Assembly: GCF_003201675.2 (NCBI RefSeq) | Contig: NZ_CP029287.2 | Coordinates: 62,001 to 126,000 of the forward strand | Length of the DNA stretch: 64,000 bases | Direction of reading: 5' to 3' | Source of the DNA: Metallosphaera hakonensis JCM 8857 = DSM 7519 | GTDB taxonomy: Archaea > Thermoproteota > Thermoprotei_A > Sulfolobales > Sulfolobaceae | In this document: piece by piece, positions 55,347 through 64,000 of the stretch | How the letters are laid out: each line of letters starts with the position of its first letter | Numbering within the stretch: the stretch's first letter is position 1 | Program-made: the position numbers and the translations under genes | The notes under the pieces: generated by a model | The model's database searches: none | The model's input: the letters and a program-made list of their open reading frames with translations, nothing else | Told to the model about the DNA's origin: nothing

Positions 55347-55935
55347 CCAAGATCTTCACTAGGTCCGTTGTTCCTTCCCCAGTTTTCAGGCTAACGAATA
55401 CGTTTGGTTTTCCTCTTCTGACTCTTTGGGCGTCCTCTCTCATTTTATTTAGATCCGCATTCACTAGGGGGGCTATATCAATCTTGTTCACTACAAGAAG
55501 ATCGCTCTCGGTGATCCCGATTCCTCCCTTTCCAGGGTACTTGTCTCCTGCTGATGTGTCCAGAACAAATATCACGTAATCGGCCAAGGAGCTACTGAAG
55601 GTTGACATCACATTATCTCCGCCACTCTCAATGAAAACTATGTCTGGGTTCGACCTCTCCTGAAGAGTCTCCAAAGCCCTTATGTTAAGTGAAGGGTCTT
55701 CTCTTATGGCAGTATGAGGACATCCGCCTGTAACCAACCCCAGGAGATTTTCCCTAGGTATTATCCTATCCCTTTCCACCAGGTTTCTATATATTCTCAT
55801 GGCATCGTGAGCGGAGACTACATCGTTTGTTAGTATCCCCACCTTGACTCCTCTCTTAACGTAAACCACAGTAAGAAACTCTATGAGACTAGTTTTACCT
55901 GATCCCACTGGACCTAAGATGCCAACCCTTATCAT
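55294..55935 (-). CDS. ureG: Urease accessory GTPase UreG
   Basis: A 213-residue SIMIBI-class GTPase. P-loop GPVGSGKTS is at 8-16, the nickel-binding CPH motif is in [15 protein letters not shown] is the switch-like motif, and VVNKID near 148 is the guanine-specificity motif. It binds Ni(II) and GTP and donates nickel to urease through UreF and UreD. It overlaps ureF by 4 bases. Confidence 0.95.
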   Translation of the reverse strand: MIRVGILGPVGSGKTSLIEFLTVVYVKRGVKVGILTNDVVSAHDAMRIYRNLVERDRIIPRENLLGLVTGGCPHTAIREDPSLNIRALETLQERSNPDIVFIESGGDNVMSTFSSSLADYVIFVLDTSAGDKYPGKGGIGITESDLLVVNKIDIAPLVNADLNKMREDAQRVRRGKPNVFVSLKTGEGTTDLVKILDGELGIEELLKRGGQGK

Positions 55936-56531
55936 GACATGAACACCTTCGGTTCCCTCGTTTCATGTTTAATGGAAAGAACATCTAGCACTGGAGAGAA
56001 CGGCTCAAAACTTTCAGATAAGGACACCTCTCCACTTACTTCGAACAGGAATCTTTGACCCTCCTGAAAATCTAGTGCTCCCAATCTCACGGCAGAGAAC
56101 ACCATCTGAGCGAGCTCAGAGTACGCTAGTCCAGAGAGGCAAATCTCTTCCTCAATTCCAAGGGATACACAACACCTTGCGACCACAATGGGATATGCCC
56201 CTTTCTCTCCTTTTCTCACTCTCTCTACGAATTCGTCCTTACATATACCCAACATTGCAAGGGACCTACCCATGTTTACTGTGGCATCTCTAATCTCCCT
56301 TGTTAGCTTTGAGGCAAGAGCGAGCTTATTCGCATCATAGGGATCTCTGAAGGCCATTCTCGCCAAGGGTATATCTCCTCTCTCAATTACGTTCTTGAAG
56401 ATAGACCTAATGAAACTCTTGATGTCATAACCTTGATAGTAGGCTTCCTCAACACCGTAGGAGTAATTGAATCCGCCGAGCGGAAGAGAACTGTCAAAGA
56501 GTTGGAAAGACCTAATGATCTGTGAAGTCAA
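55932..56531 (-). CDS. ureF: Urease accessory protein UreF
   Basis: A 199-residue all-helical protein. The N-terminal [20 protein letters not shown] is the UreF signature (D-x-x-x-P-x-G-x-F/Y-x-x-S-x-G-x-E). It links UreD to UreG and couples GTP hydrolysis to nickel delivery. It is shorter than bacterial UreF by roughly 20-30 residues but complete at both ends. The start lies within the end of ureE. Confidence 0.9.
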   Translation of the reverse strand: MTSQIIRSFQLFDSSLPLGGFNYSYGVEEAYYQGYDIKSFIRSIFKNVIERGDIPLARMAFRDPYDANKLALASKLTREIRDATVNMGRSLAMLGICKDEFVERVRKGEKGAYPIVVARCCVSLGIEEEICLSGLAYSELAQMVFSAVRLGALDFQEGQRFLFEVSGEVSLSESFEPFSPVLDVLSIKHETREPKVFMS

Positions 56532-56922
56532 CCATCTTCACCCTTATGGGAATCTCTACATTCGGGACGAACTTAATCTCTTGAATATCGGGGTTAAAAT
56601 CCCTTAATTCCTCTTCCAGGTTTGGGTCCTCTAAGGGTATATAGAGATCGTTCCCGGAAATCATAGCCCTCATGTGTAAGTTACCTATAGCATAACCCAG
56701 ATTGAAGGCCTTAAGAACATCGTCCAATTTCAGGTGGAGTACTCTTTCCTTTCTTTGAACCAATCTCCAACGTTTATTCATTGCATCGAACACGTCTCCA
56801 TCCTTGAGCCCTCTTATGTTTATCACAGTTCCCTCTACCTTAACTCTGCCCTGCTCTATCTGTTTCCTATCAACTTCGAGTTCGATTACTTCCTTCTTTT
56901 CATTCGTATCCATGGGTATCAC
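56512..56922 (-). CDS. ureE: Urease accessory nickel chaperone UreE
   Basis: A 136-residue UreE. The N-terminal peptide-binding domain (about 10-75) precedes the metal-binding domain with GYAIGNLHMRA, where relatives have a conserved GNRH motif; here the His is kept (GNLH). The His-rich tail found in many bacterial UreE proteins is absent, and a single C-terminal His remains. It probably delivers rather than stores nickel. It starts directly after ureC on the same strand. Confidence 0.85.
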   Translation of the reverse strand: MIPMDTNEKKEVIELEVDRKQIEQGRVKVEGTVINIRGLKDGDVFDAMNKRWRLVQRKERVLHLKLDDVLKAFNLGYAIGNLHMRAMISGNDLYIPLEDPNLEEELRDFNPDIQEIKFVPNVEIPIRVKMVDFTDH

Positions 56923-58593
56923 CTAGAACATGAAGTACAGCTGAGTTAAGGGCAACTCGCGAGATGGAGGAACTTTAGGAACAACTCCATTAACTTTAAC
57001 CTCGTATTTATCTGGGTCGACTTCAATTTTGGGAACGGCGTAGTTAAGTTTCATGTGTTGCTTAGTTATATTCCTGGTGTTCTTTACCGCAACTGCTCTC
57101 CTTCTTACTGCCTTTCCAGCGTTCCCAACTCCTTCCTGGGATGAGAACAGAAGGGATAGAGGAGGATAACTAAATCCGAACATGGGCTTGTACGTTATGG
57201 GTTGAGAGTAAGCAATGGAGGCGTTGGTCTCTCCCATGAGAGCCCACGCAATACTTCCTCCCTTGATTACCATGTAGGGTTTTACAGGGAAGAACCTGGG
57301 GTCCCAGAGGACAATGTCTGCCAACTTTCCCTTGGATATGGAGCCAACGTAATCGGAGATTCCATGTGTTATGGCTGGGTTGATGGTTATCTTGGCCAGG
57401 TATCTCAAGGCTCTCTCGTTATCGCTCAGAGGTATCAGGTTCAATTCCTTCATCTTGTGGGCAAGTTGAAACGTTCTAATTCCAGTCTCTCCCACTCTTC
57501 CCATTGCTTGGGAATCCGAGGACATCATACTTATGGCTCCCAGGTCGTGAAGGTAGTCCTCAGCGGCCATGGTCTCTGCCCTGATTCTAGATTCGGCGTA
57601 GGACACATCCTCAGGAACTTTTGGGTTGAGGTGATGTACAGCCATAAGCATTTCTAGATGTTCCTCGTAGGTATGTACAGTAAAGGGTTTTGTTGGATTA
57701 GTGGAAGAAGGCAGAACGTTGGGTTCTCCGGCAATTTTGATAATGTTTGGTGCATGACCTCCCCCTGCACCTTCAACGTGATATGCATGTATGGTTCTCC
57801 CGGCAATTGCGTCTAGAGTGTCCTCAAGGAAACCGCTCTCATTGGAGGTGTCAGTGTGAATGGTGACCTGAACGTCTTCCTCATCGGCTAAGGTTAGGGT
57901 TTCATCAATTACTCTAGGCATGGCCCCCCAATCTTCATGTATTTTGAAACCGCAAGCTCCCTGTCCTAAAACTCCCTCCATTCCTATTCTAGATGAGGAA
58001 GCCTTGGCAGTGATCCCGAAGTTAACTGGGTACATATCAAGTTCAGCGAATACTACCTTCAAATTCCATGAGCCTGGGGTAACTGTGGTTGCCTTCGTTC
58101 CCTCGGCCGGTCCAGTCCCTCCCCCGATTAACGTGGTGAAACCCGCTGACAAGGCATCGAATACCTGTTGCGGAGCAATCCAGTGTATGTGGGTGTCAAT
58201 AAAACCAGGAGTTGCTATTAATCCCTCGCCTGAAATTATTTCAGTTGAAGAACCTAGCACGAAATCTACTCCGTCCATAGTGAAGGGATTACCTCCGTGT
58301 CCAATTCCCACGACTACTCCGTCCTTAATCCCAATGTCTGCCTTCATGACCCCCAATAACGGATCCAATATTAACGCGTTTGTAATGATCAAGTCCATTG
58401 CCTCCTCTTCCCTCGCATTGGGTAAGAGCCCTAGTCCATCCCTAGCAGATTTACCAGCCCCGAACACCAGTTCCTCTCCCTTCCTAATCAGGTCATTCTC
58501 CACGGTGATGTAGAGATTAGTGTCCCCTAGCCTCACCCTATCCCCCACGGTTGGTCCATATAACTCAGTGTATCTGCTTCTTTCAATTTTCAT
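56923..58593 (-). CDS. ureC: Urease alpha subunit UreC
   Basis: The 556-residue catalytic subunit hydrolyses urea to ammonium and carbamate. Nickel ligands are visible: His135 and His137 (DTHIHW), carbamylated Lys217 (GFKIHEDWG), His246 (TIHTDTS), His272 ([14 protein letters not shown]) and Asp360 ([10 protein letters not shown]). The mobile-flap position that is Cys in well-studied ureases (CHH) is Val here ([10 protein letters not shown], Val319), though the catalytic flap His320 remains. The family-typical C terminus PLTQLYFMF is present, so the protein is full length. Confidence 0.97.
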   Translation of the reverse strand: MKIERSRYTELYGPTVGDRVRLGDTNLYITVENDLIRKGEELVFGAGKSARDGLGLLPNAREEEAMDLIITNALILDPLLGVMKADIGIKDGVVVGIGHGGNPFTMDGVDFVLGSSTEIISGEGLIATPGFIDTHIHWIAPQQVFDALSAGFTTLIGGGTGPAEGTKATTVTPGSWNLKVVFAELDMYPVNFGITAKASSSRIGMEGVLGQGACGFKIHEDWGAMPRVIDETLTLADEEDVQVTIHTDTSNESGFLEDTLDAIAGRTIHAYHVEGAGGGHAPNIIKIAGEPNVLPSSTNPTKPFTVHTYEEHLEMLMAVHHLNPKVPEDVSYAESRIRAETMAAEDYLHDLGAISMMSSDSQAMGRVGETGIRTFQLAHKMKELNLIPLSDNERALRYLAKITINPAITHGISDYVGSISKGKLADIVLWDPRFFPVKPYMVIKGGSIAWALMGETNASIAYSQPITYKPMFGFSYPPLSLLFSSQEGVGNAGKAVRRRAVAVKNTRNITKQHMKLNYAVPKIEVDPDKYEVKVNGVVPKVPPSRELPLTQLYFMF

Positions 58594-59240
58594 AAGAATC
58601 TACGCTCCTTAGCTCTCCTTAAGGCCTCGTTGTTTTGGTCGAGGGATCCCTCGGTTAACCCGTTTAGTCCCTCAACTCTTCTCCCACCGCCCATGGGCCT
58701 CAATCTCACTGTCCTAGTCTGACCGGGTTCGAACCTAACTGATGTTCCTGATGGAATCGCCAGCCTCATTCCAAAGGCCTTCTCCCTATCGAACTTAAGG
58801 GCTCTATTGACTTCGAAGAAGTGGTAATGAGAACCCACTTGGATGGGCCTATCCCCCGAGTTTGTTACCTCGAGTTCGATTTCCTCCCCTGGAACCTCTA
58901 CCTCACCCTCAGGGGACAGGACCTGATCGAATCTCTTTCCCTGTATTGGGTTCCTAATTGTGACGAGTTTGGTTCCGTCGGGAAAGGTTGCCTCAACCTG
59001 CACTACCTCAAGCATGGAAGGTACCATTTCCATTACATCATCTTGAGTTAGAAGTTCCTGAGCCTCCCTAATGATCTGAGACATCGGCTTTCCCTCCCTA
59101 GCGCTTTCAATTACGAAGTCGGTAATGATAGCCATTGCCTCAGGATAATTTAGCTTAATTCCCTTGGCCTTCCTTCTTCTGGCAACTTCAGCAGCCACAG
59201 AGATAAGGAGTTTCTCCTGTTCCCTTGGAGTTAGGAACAT
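58590..59240 (-). CDS. ureAB: Fused urease gamma-beta subunit
   Basis: A 216-residue fusion. Residues 1-100 are the gamma subunit ([11 protein letters not shown] start, then [15 protein letters not shown] and ARE-GK), and about 105-216 the beta subunit ([28 protein letters not shown], then [17 protein letters not shown]). The same fusion order is known from Helicobacter UreA; many other bacteria keep two genes. It heads the operon; a TATA-like AAATTTATTTATTTATC lies about 28 bases upstream on the minus strand. Confidence 0.95.
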   Translation of the reverse strand: MFLTPREQEKLLISVAAEVARRRKAKGIKLNYPEAMAIITDFVIESAREGKPMSQIIREAQELLTQDDVMEMVPSMLEVVQVEATFPDGTKLVTIRNPIQGKRFDQVLSPEGEVEVPGEEIELEVTNSGDRPIQVGSHYHFFEVNRALKFDREKAFGMRLAIPSGTSVRFEPGQTRTVRLRPMGGGRRVEGLNGLTEGSLDQNNEALRRAKERRFL

Positions 59241-59448
59241 CTTGATCTCGGGATTATAGTAATGATAAATAAATAAATTTTAGTGGTAGAAGATCGAAAT
59301 ATTATGCGAGTTGATGATCTTGAGAGTGAACAGTAGTTAGAATTATAACTTATATTACTCGTTTCACTTTCATTAGTTTTTACGACGTAGGAACTTTCTC
59401 ATTATTATATAAAAATTATTACTCTCGTAAAATTTGGTTTCGTTGTTT

Positions 59449-60855
59449 TCAACTTCCAGTCCTAATCTCCTTTCCCCTCATGAAGGAGAACAGGGTGGCG
59501 ACAATCAGAACGCCGGCTGAGATCAGGAATGCATAATGGAGCCCAGTCACGAAAATTGAGGAAAGACCGCCGTCCAACTTGGTGGTCCCCAGAAATATCT
59601 CGAAGGCCACTGCCTTGGGTATTGACGCCGCAGCAACGGACAACGTGAGGACGTAGCTGAGTATTGTTCCTATACCTCCCAAGGTTCTGGAGAGTCCTGA
59701 GACCGAACCGAAGTATCCCTTGGGAGCGCTGGACATGATGGCGCTGTTATTGGATGGCCAGAACATTCCAGAGCCGATCCCATTTACCCCTGAAATTATC
59801 AAGATTAAATAGTAGGGAGTAGTGGGAGTAAGCAAGAAATAGTAAAGAGCCACTGAAACCGTGATCACTGCTATCCCAAGGGTTGATAGCCATCTAGATC
59901 CGTATCTATCGCTAAGTCTTCCCATGTAGGGAGCCAGGAAACTGGCCACTACGTATCCAGGTAAGAGGATTAGTGACGCATTCAAGGGAGTCAATCCCCT
60001 AACTCCTTGGAGATACATAATTAACAGGAAGGTTATGGCTAACCCACCAACACCCTGAAGGAAGTTGGCGGTTAGCGCATAGGCTAAAAGCCTATATTTG
60101 AAGGCCTTCAAGTCCAGAATGGGACTACTTGCTCTGCTCTCGTTGAGAAGGAATACCCCTAACAACACTATACCTATGGTTAAAAGCGCGCTCATGGTTA
60201 AGGATAGGCCGACGCTGGCCATATCAATGGATGAATAGGAGATTAGGACCAGAGCTACTCCCAAGATAACTGCACCTGGAATGTCCAGCGCTCTCTTTAC
60301 CTTGTTGACGTCCTGAACGTATTTGACTCCCAAGATGACTGCGACGATCCCAATGGGAACGTTAATGTAGAAGATATATGGCCAACCCAGGAACGTGGTT
60401 AAAACTCCACCTAACACGATCCCCAGAAGTGCACCTATGTTCCAACCCAGGGTTGTGAAGCCATAGGCTCTCCCCATCATGTTGGGAGGGAAGTGGTCAG
60501 CCACTATGGCACCGCTATTGGCTGACATCATGGCCCCGCCGATTCCTTGAATCAATCTGAATGCTATGAGGAGATAGATCGAGTTTGATACTCCGCAAAG
60601 AGCAGACGCCACTGTGAAGACTACGAACCCTACGTTGAAAATTTTGGCTCTCCCGTGGATATCTCCTATCCTTCCGGCCTGTGTAGACATCACTGCAGTA
60701 ACCAGGAGATATGCAAGTAAAACCCAGATTGACGTAAAGAGGTCGGAGTGGAGGCTCTGGGCTATTTCAGGCAAAGCGAGAAGGACTATGGTGCCGTCAA
60801 CGGCCGCCATTAAAGTTCCGAGTACAAGTACTAGCAGAATAACGTTTCTATTCAT
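59449..60855 (-). CDS. MFS multidrug exporter, DHA2 family, second paralogue
   Basis: A 468-residue, 14-helix exporter, paralogous to 7861-9297 along its full length ([20 protein letters not shown] at the start, AFEIFLGTTKLDGG near the end). It lacks the charged C-terminal tail of the other copy. An ATG three codons upstream (60864) is in frame, but a TATA box (CTTATAAAC on the plus strand, 60877-60885) is centred 26 bases from 60855 and the paralogue starts at the same residue, so 60855 is preferred. Confidence 0.9.
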   Translation of the reverse strand: MNRNVILLVLVLGTLMAAVDGTIVLLALPEIAQSLHSDLFTSIWVLLAYLLVTAVMSTQAGRIGDIHGRAKIFNVGFVVFTVASALCGVSNSIYLLIAFRLIQGIGGAMMSANSGAIVADHFPPNMMGRAYGFTTLGWNIGALLGIVLGGVLTTFLGWPYIFYINVPIGIVAVILGVKYVQDVNKVKRALDIPGAVILGVALVLISYSSIDMASVGLSLTMSALLTIGIVLLGVFLLNESRASSPILDLKAFKYRLLAYALTANFLQGVGGLAITFLLIMYLQGVRGLTPLNASLILLPGYVVASFLAPYMGRLSDRYGSRWLSTLGIAVITVSVALYYFLLTPTTPYYLILIISGVNGIGSGMFWPSNNSAIMSSAPKGYFGSVSGLSRTLGGIGTILSYVLTLSVAAASIPKAVAFEIFLGTTKLDGGLSSIFVTGLHYAFLISAGVLIVATLFSFMRGKEIRTGS

Positions 60856-61008
60856 AGCCAACATTCCCGGAGAGGTCTTATAAACTTGACCATCTAACTA
60901 TTAACTATCTTATTATCCAATTGAAACATATAGCAACTAGAAACAGTTCCAATTTTTAATAGCGTGAGTAGTGAACTACTCCATCCGGCCTTCGTAATCC
61001 ATATCTCT

Positions 61009-61040
61009 ATATCATGATATTATATATATTGTGATATCCA
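61009..61040. promoter_or_regulatory. GATATC/ATATCATGATAT palindrome cluster
   Basis: ATATCATGATAT is followed by a TATATAT spacer and TGTGATATC. The elements resemble the site in front of padR (32811-32834). It is about 150 bases upstream of the exporter gene on the minus strand, so it could be an operator for that gene; this is inferred. Confidence 0.3.
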
Positions 61041-61112
61041 GATGATAACCTATCTGGACTCCCCCTACTCTGAGATCAATCTTGTAACCGCTTGGTGACC
61101 TTTTCAAGGAGG

Positions 61113-61298
61113 TTATGAGGAATCTGCTTTCCGGGCTTCGATTATCTCCCCGTGTATATAGATCTGGCCCTCTAAGTTGTAATAAAGAACCTCATATCTA
61201 CTCCATAATGACTTTATTGGAACTGTTGCTTTGCAAGTCGCTGAATTTTGATCAAAGTTAACGTTAAACTTAATCTTTAATTTAACGAATGATTCCAT
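61113..61298 (-). CDS. Possible small protein, 61 residues
   Basis: A 61-codon frame with an ATG start and alternating hydrophobic residues (FVKLKIKFNVNF, then YEVLYYNLEGQIYIHGEIIE), as in a small beta-sheet protein. No family is recognised. There is a weak TATA-like GTTAAAATTTCC upstream. It could equally be a chance frame in an A/T-rich spacer. Confidence 0.35.
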   Translation of the reverse strand: MESFVKLKIKFNVNFDQNSATCKATVPIKSLWSRYEVLYYNLEGQIYIHGEIIEARKADSS

Positions 61299-61403
61299 CT
61301 AGGAAATTTTAACGAACGTAAAATCCGAGAAGAAAGATTCAACAAAGTAATAGCCTATGCCTAACGAGAATGGACATTTTTGGCTATAATAATGTAAAAA
61401 CTC

Positions 61404-61530
61404 TACACGGGAGTGGCCTCTCACCCTATCTATTGCCTACCAAACGAGAGATGTAAACCTGAATCTACGGAATAATGAGCCCTTCACAGAAGAACTCTCG
61501 CCTATGTGAAGTGGGAACTTAGAGCAGTAT
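61404..61530 (+). repeat. Decayed tnpB 3' end (relic)
   Basis: CGAGAGATGTAAACCTGAATC and, 40 bases on, ACTCTCGCCTATGTGAAGTGGGA correspond to the MRDVNPN...GEPSPFR tail of tnpB at 6061-6106/7678. The hairpin stem (CTCGCC / GTGGGA) is imperfect. Only the tail remains, as at 16108-16235. Confidence 0.5.
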
Positions 61531-61763
61531 GCGTGTATCCCCTTGAGGGCTCATGATAGTTTTGAGCAAAAGTGCCTTACCTTTTCACGTGCGTTAGAAC
61601 TTAAACTAGACGGTATGAACAATATAAAAGAGTTTTCTGAACCATGATAAACGTCGTTTAATTTTCACGCCTTATTTATTCCCTCGTAAAGATTCAATAA
61701 AAAATATTATACCATAAACCAGTAAACACTAAAAATAATGTAGATTCTACTGGATTTAGTTTG

Positions 61764-62909
61764 ATGTTTGAAAAAGAACTTATATTAGAAAGAGCAATAT
61801 TATATATGCTAATAAACCTAGGTGGAGGATTACCCGATCCCAAGACCTTTCCCTGGGAGGAAGTGGGAAGAATTGTTGATGCACTTCTTAGGGATAGAGC
61901 GGATCAGGCTTTACAATACGCTGATGTGGAGGGACTGGAAGAGGTTAGAAGGGAGATCTCGCGGTTCATTTACAGGAGAGGCGTTTCGATTAACCCTGAT
62001 CAGATCTTGATCACTGGAGGCGCCAAGGAAGCCATATTCTTAATCTCAGAGCTCTTCTCTCAGAACACGGTAGCGTCGGAGGAGCCAACGTTTCAAGGCT
62101 TTATTGGGACGATGTCGTTTAGAGGATTGAGGGCCTACCCTATTCCATGGGACGAAAGGGGACCAATGACAGAAGTCTTAGAGAGAAAGTTGAAGGCGCT
62201 GAAGATGTGGGCCGACCCCATTAAGTATTTCTATGTGGTACCCGTCCATAACCCAACAGGGCGAGTTATGAGTATGGAGAGAAGGAAGCACCTTATGGAA
62301 CTGGCAACCGACTTTGACTTCCAAGTAATTGAGGATGACATTTACGGGTTCTTTACCTATGACTCTCCCCCCGAGCTTTCTTTAAAGTCAATGGATAAGG
62401 AGGGGAGAGTATTCTACATTTCTAGCTTTAGCAAAATCATCTCTCCAGGGCTAAGGATTGGATTCATAGCCTATGAGGGAAGAGAGATTGAGAAGTTGGC
62501 TTCGATTAAGGGAGAGATAAATCATCAGGTCTCAACGCTAGACCAACTGATTGTGGGAGAAATGTTGGGACGAGGAATAGTGGATTCCATTATAGAGAAC
62601 TCTAGGTTACTCTACAAGAAGAAGAGGAATATAACGGTGGATAGCATTGAGGAGTACTTTCCATCAACTACTGGTTGCACTTATCCGGAAGGAGGGTTCT
62701 TCGCCCTATGTCGTGGTGAGGGATTAAACTCTTCCTCTTTAGCAGTTGAAGCCATGAGGAGGGGAGTGAGGATATTACCAGGAGAGAAGTTCTTCTTCTC
62801 AGCGGAGTCCGGGAAAAACTCCTTCAGGTTAAGTTTCAGTTATCCCACAGAAGAGGAACTAGTGGAGGGAATCAAAGTTTTGGGATCTCTACTTAAGGAG
62901 GTTAAGTAG
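61764..62909 (+). CDS. Class I PLP-dependent aminotransferase (LysN/aminoadipate type)
   Basis: A fold-type I aminotransferase of about 381 residues. INLGGGLPDPKTFP at the N terminus, VPVHNPTGRVMS, IEDDIYGFF and the PLP-binding Lys in SSFSKIISPGLRIGF are diagnostic of the group with 2-aminoadipate, kynurenine or aromatic aminotransferases. ATG 61764 gives 381 residues; an internal ATG at 61806 (MLINLGGGLPDP) lies about 22 bases after CTTATATTA and could be the real leaderless start, leaving 367 residues. The substrate is not determined; the amino group would enter glutamate metabolism. Confidence 0.85.
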   Translation: MFEKELILERAILYMLINLGGGLPDPKTFPWEEVGRIVDALLRDRADQALQYADVEGLEEVRREISRFIYRRGVSINPDQILITGGAKEAIFLISELFSQNTVASEEPTFQGFIGTMSFRGLRAYPIPWDERGPMTEVLERKLKALKMWADPIKYFYVVPVHNPTGRVMSMERRKHLMELATDFDFQVIEDDIYGFFTYDSPPELSLKSMDKEGRVFYISSFSKIISPGLRIGFIAYEGREIEKLASIKGEINHQVSTLDQLIVGEMLGRGIVDSIIENSRLLYKKKRNITVDSIEEYFPSTTGCTYPEGGFFALCRGEGLNSSSLAVEAMRRGVRILPGEKFFFSAESGKNSFRLSFSYPTEEELVEGIKVLGSLLKEVK

Positions 62910-62987
62910 AACGTTTTCATGATGTGGTGAGGATGCTCCTCCCCCGTCATGAAGCGATTCGATGTAATTTGACGTGACCCTTTAAAA

Positions 62988-63680
62988 TTAGATGTTGAAC
63001 CCTATTCCACCCTGCTGGCCTGTGGGGAGGTAGGGAATAAGGGCACTGGCTAGCTGTTCCGCAGTCAAGGTATGGAGCCAAACTCTTCCAGGTCCCGTGA
63101 TGGTTACGAAGAACAGACCCTCGTGTGCAAAGAAGACCGATCTGAGTCCTCCCACCATTTGCACAGAGTAGTTCATTCCCTCTTGGAAGGCCATGAGATG
63201 GGACGCCTCCACCTGAATGGTCTCCCCTGGGGCTAAGTCCTTAGTCATTAGTCCTCCATAAGCATGAAGGAATAGGTGTCCCAAACCTCTGAACCTGGCC
63301 AGAAACAGTCCCTCTCCACCTAACCAGCCTGCAGTTAGCCTAGCCATTTTCGAGTCGTACTCAACTGAGGTTTCAGCCCCAAGAAAGGAGTGAGCCTCAG
63401 CCAAGATTGATCCTCCCTGCATCTGGATCGGAACAATTTTCCCAGGGAATATCCCCGAGAGGACAACCTCTCCAGGTCCGTAAAACTCAGTTACAAAAAA
63501 CGATCCCCCAGTTAAGGCCCTCTTTATTCCCGCGAGAAGTCCTCCCCTCATTCTGGTCTGCATGTTCACTGAGGCGTTCTTCATAATCATGTGACCGGCG
63601 TCGGCGTAAAATTGCTCTCCTGGATTTAACTGAACCTTCAAGTATTGGAGGTCATCCCCCAAGATTTGATACTGAGGCAT
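62988..63680 (-). CDS. AIM24/TIGR00266 family protein
   Basis: A 230-residue all-beta protein, cytosolic. GEQFYADAGHMIMKNASV, GGSFFVTEFYGPGEVVLSG, AGWLGGEGLFLARFRGLGHLFLHAYGG and GPGRVWLHTLT are the conserved motifs of the widespread AIM24/TIGR00266 group. Mitochondrial AIM24 supports respiratory-complex assembly, while the role in archaea is unknown. It is monocistronic and convergent with the aminotransferase, whose stop lies 78 bases away. Confidence 0.88.
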   Translation of the reverse strand: MPQYQILGDDLQYLKVQLNPGEQFYADAGHMIMKNASVNMQTRMRGGLLAGIKRALTGGSFFVTEFYGPGEVVLSGIFPGKIVPIQMQGGSILAEAHSFLGAETSVEYDSKMARLTAGWLGGEGLFLARFRGLGHLFLHAYGGLMTKDLAPGETIQVEASHLMAFQEGMNYSVQMVGGLRSVFFAHEGLFFVTITGPGRVWLHTLTAEQLASALIPYLPTGQQGGIGFNI

Positions 63681-64000
63681 GCACGGAATTCATAAACCGG
63701 ATATAAAAACCTTGTAGTACTATCTCATCCAAATGAGTAAAGGGGATCAGTGACATTGGAGGCCCTCTTCCTTCTTGTTCGATCCTTTAAGTACCAGGAT
63801 TGAAACATGGGAGATGAGGTTTTGGCCAGGCTGATAAAAATTATCGTAAGGGTGGTCGGACCAAAAACGAAGAGAGCTTAAGGCAAAAGAGTCAGAAAAA
63901 CATGTTGAGAATAAGGGTAGCCTGGTTAAATGAGCGTAGAGAACTTGTAAGGGACATAAGAGAGGACAGGGATAGTAGATGAGCTGAGTATTTAGCGCCT
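63681..64000. other. Right-end region without a clear gene
   Basis: I see no reading frame of note, tRNA-like structure or known repeat in these 320 bases. The left 30 bases should hold the promoter of the AIM24-like gene. Confidence 0.4.

Larger units (their letters stand above)
60856..61760. other. Long intergenic region with a palindromic site, a small frame and a tnpB tail relic
   Basis: About 900 bases with little coding. It contains a possible operator (61009-61040), one small minus-strand frame (61113-61298) and the tnpB tail relic (61404-61530). The right end holds the promoter region of the aminotransferase. Confidence 0.5.

Overview
The window reads as chromosome of a thermoacidophilic crenarchaeon of the order Sulfolobales. 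The signs are leaderless genes with an A/T-rich TATA box 24-32 bases before the start, a sulfocyanin-like blue copper protein, a membrane polyferredoxin, SBP56, an HTH_10 regulator, PadR and MNT/HEPN genes, and insertion sequences and miniature elements (MITEs) of Sulfolobales type. Genus and species cannot be fixed from this sequence alone. I see no tRNA, rRNA or CRISPR array.

Layout. 1-4.6 kb: a translationally coupled operon of two coiled-coil proteins (the first cut by the window edge), a small basic protein and a superfamily 2 helicase; this is the best candidate for an undescribed system. 4.7-7.7 kb: a tnpB gene broken by a 214-bp MITE, a 340-bp MITE and a complete IS4/ISH3-like element, stacked one after another; excising them rejoins the gene. 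7.9-16.1 kb: DHA2 exporter, amidohydrolase, membrane polyferredoxin, two membrane proteins with an HTH_10 regulator, and a methyltransferase. 16.2-20.6 kb: MNT-HEPN pair, MITEs and a penicillin-acylase-like enzyme. 21.3-24.7 kb: an operon of a small putative DNA-binding protein, an AAA+ ATPase and a Ser/Thr protein kinase. 25-36.5 kb: an accessory zone with a transporter, an ankyrin/zinc-ribbon protein, a MITE-broken transposase, nested MITEs, an IS256-family element sitting in a membrane-protein gene, a PadR-ABC exporter operon, and a second copy of the IS4-like element at the centre of a 47-bp inverted repeat.

36.7-63.7 kb is mostly metabolic: two paralogous phosphoesterases, arginine deiminase, two amino-acid permeases, an assimilatory nitrate operon (nitrite reductase, NarK-type transporter, molybdopterin nitrate reductase), an Amt ammonium transporter, a sulfocyanin-like protein, SBP56, a complete urease operon (ureAB fusion, ureC, ureE, ureF, ureG, ureD), a second DHA2 exporter, a class I aminotransferase and an AIM24-like protein. 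Nitrate to ammonium, urea to ammonium, arginine to citrulline plus ammonium, and ammonium uptake all lie within about 20 kb, so this stretch works as a nitrogen-acquisition island.

The most informative structural results come from comparing copies inside the window. Several mobile elements can be bounded to the base, with target duplications of 2, 4 or 8 bp, and three host or mobile genes can be rebuilt by removing them. Both IS4-like copies sit at the centre of inverted-repeat targets, and they differ from each other by four whole-codon indels.
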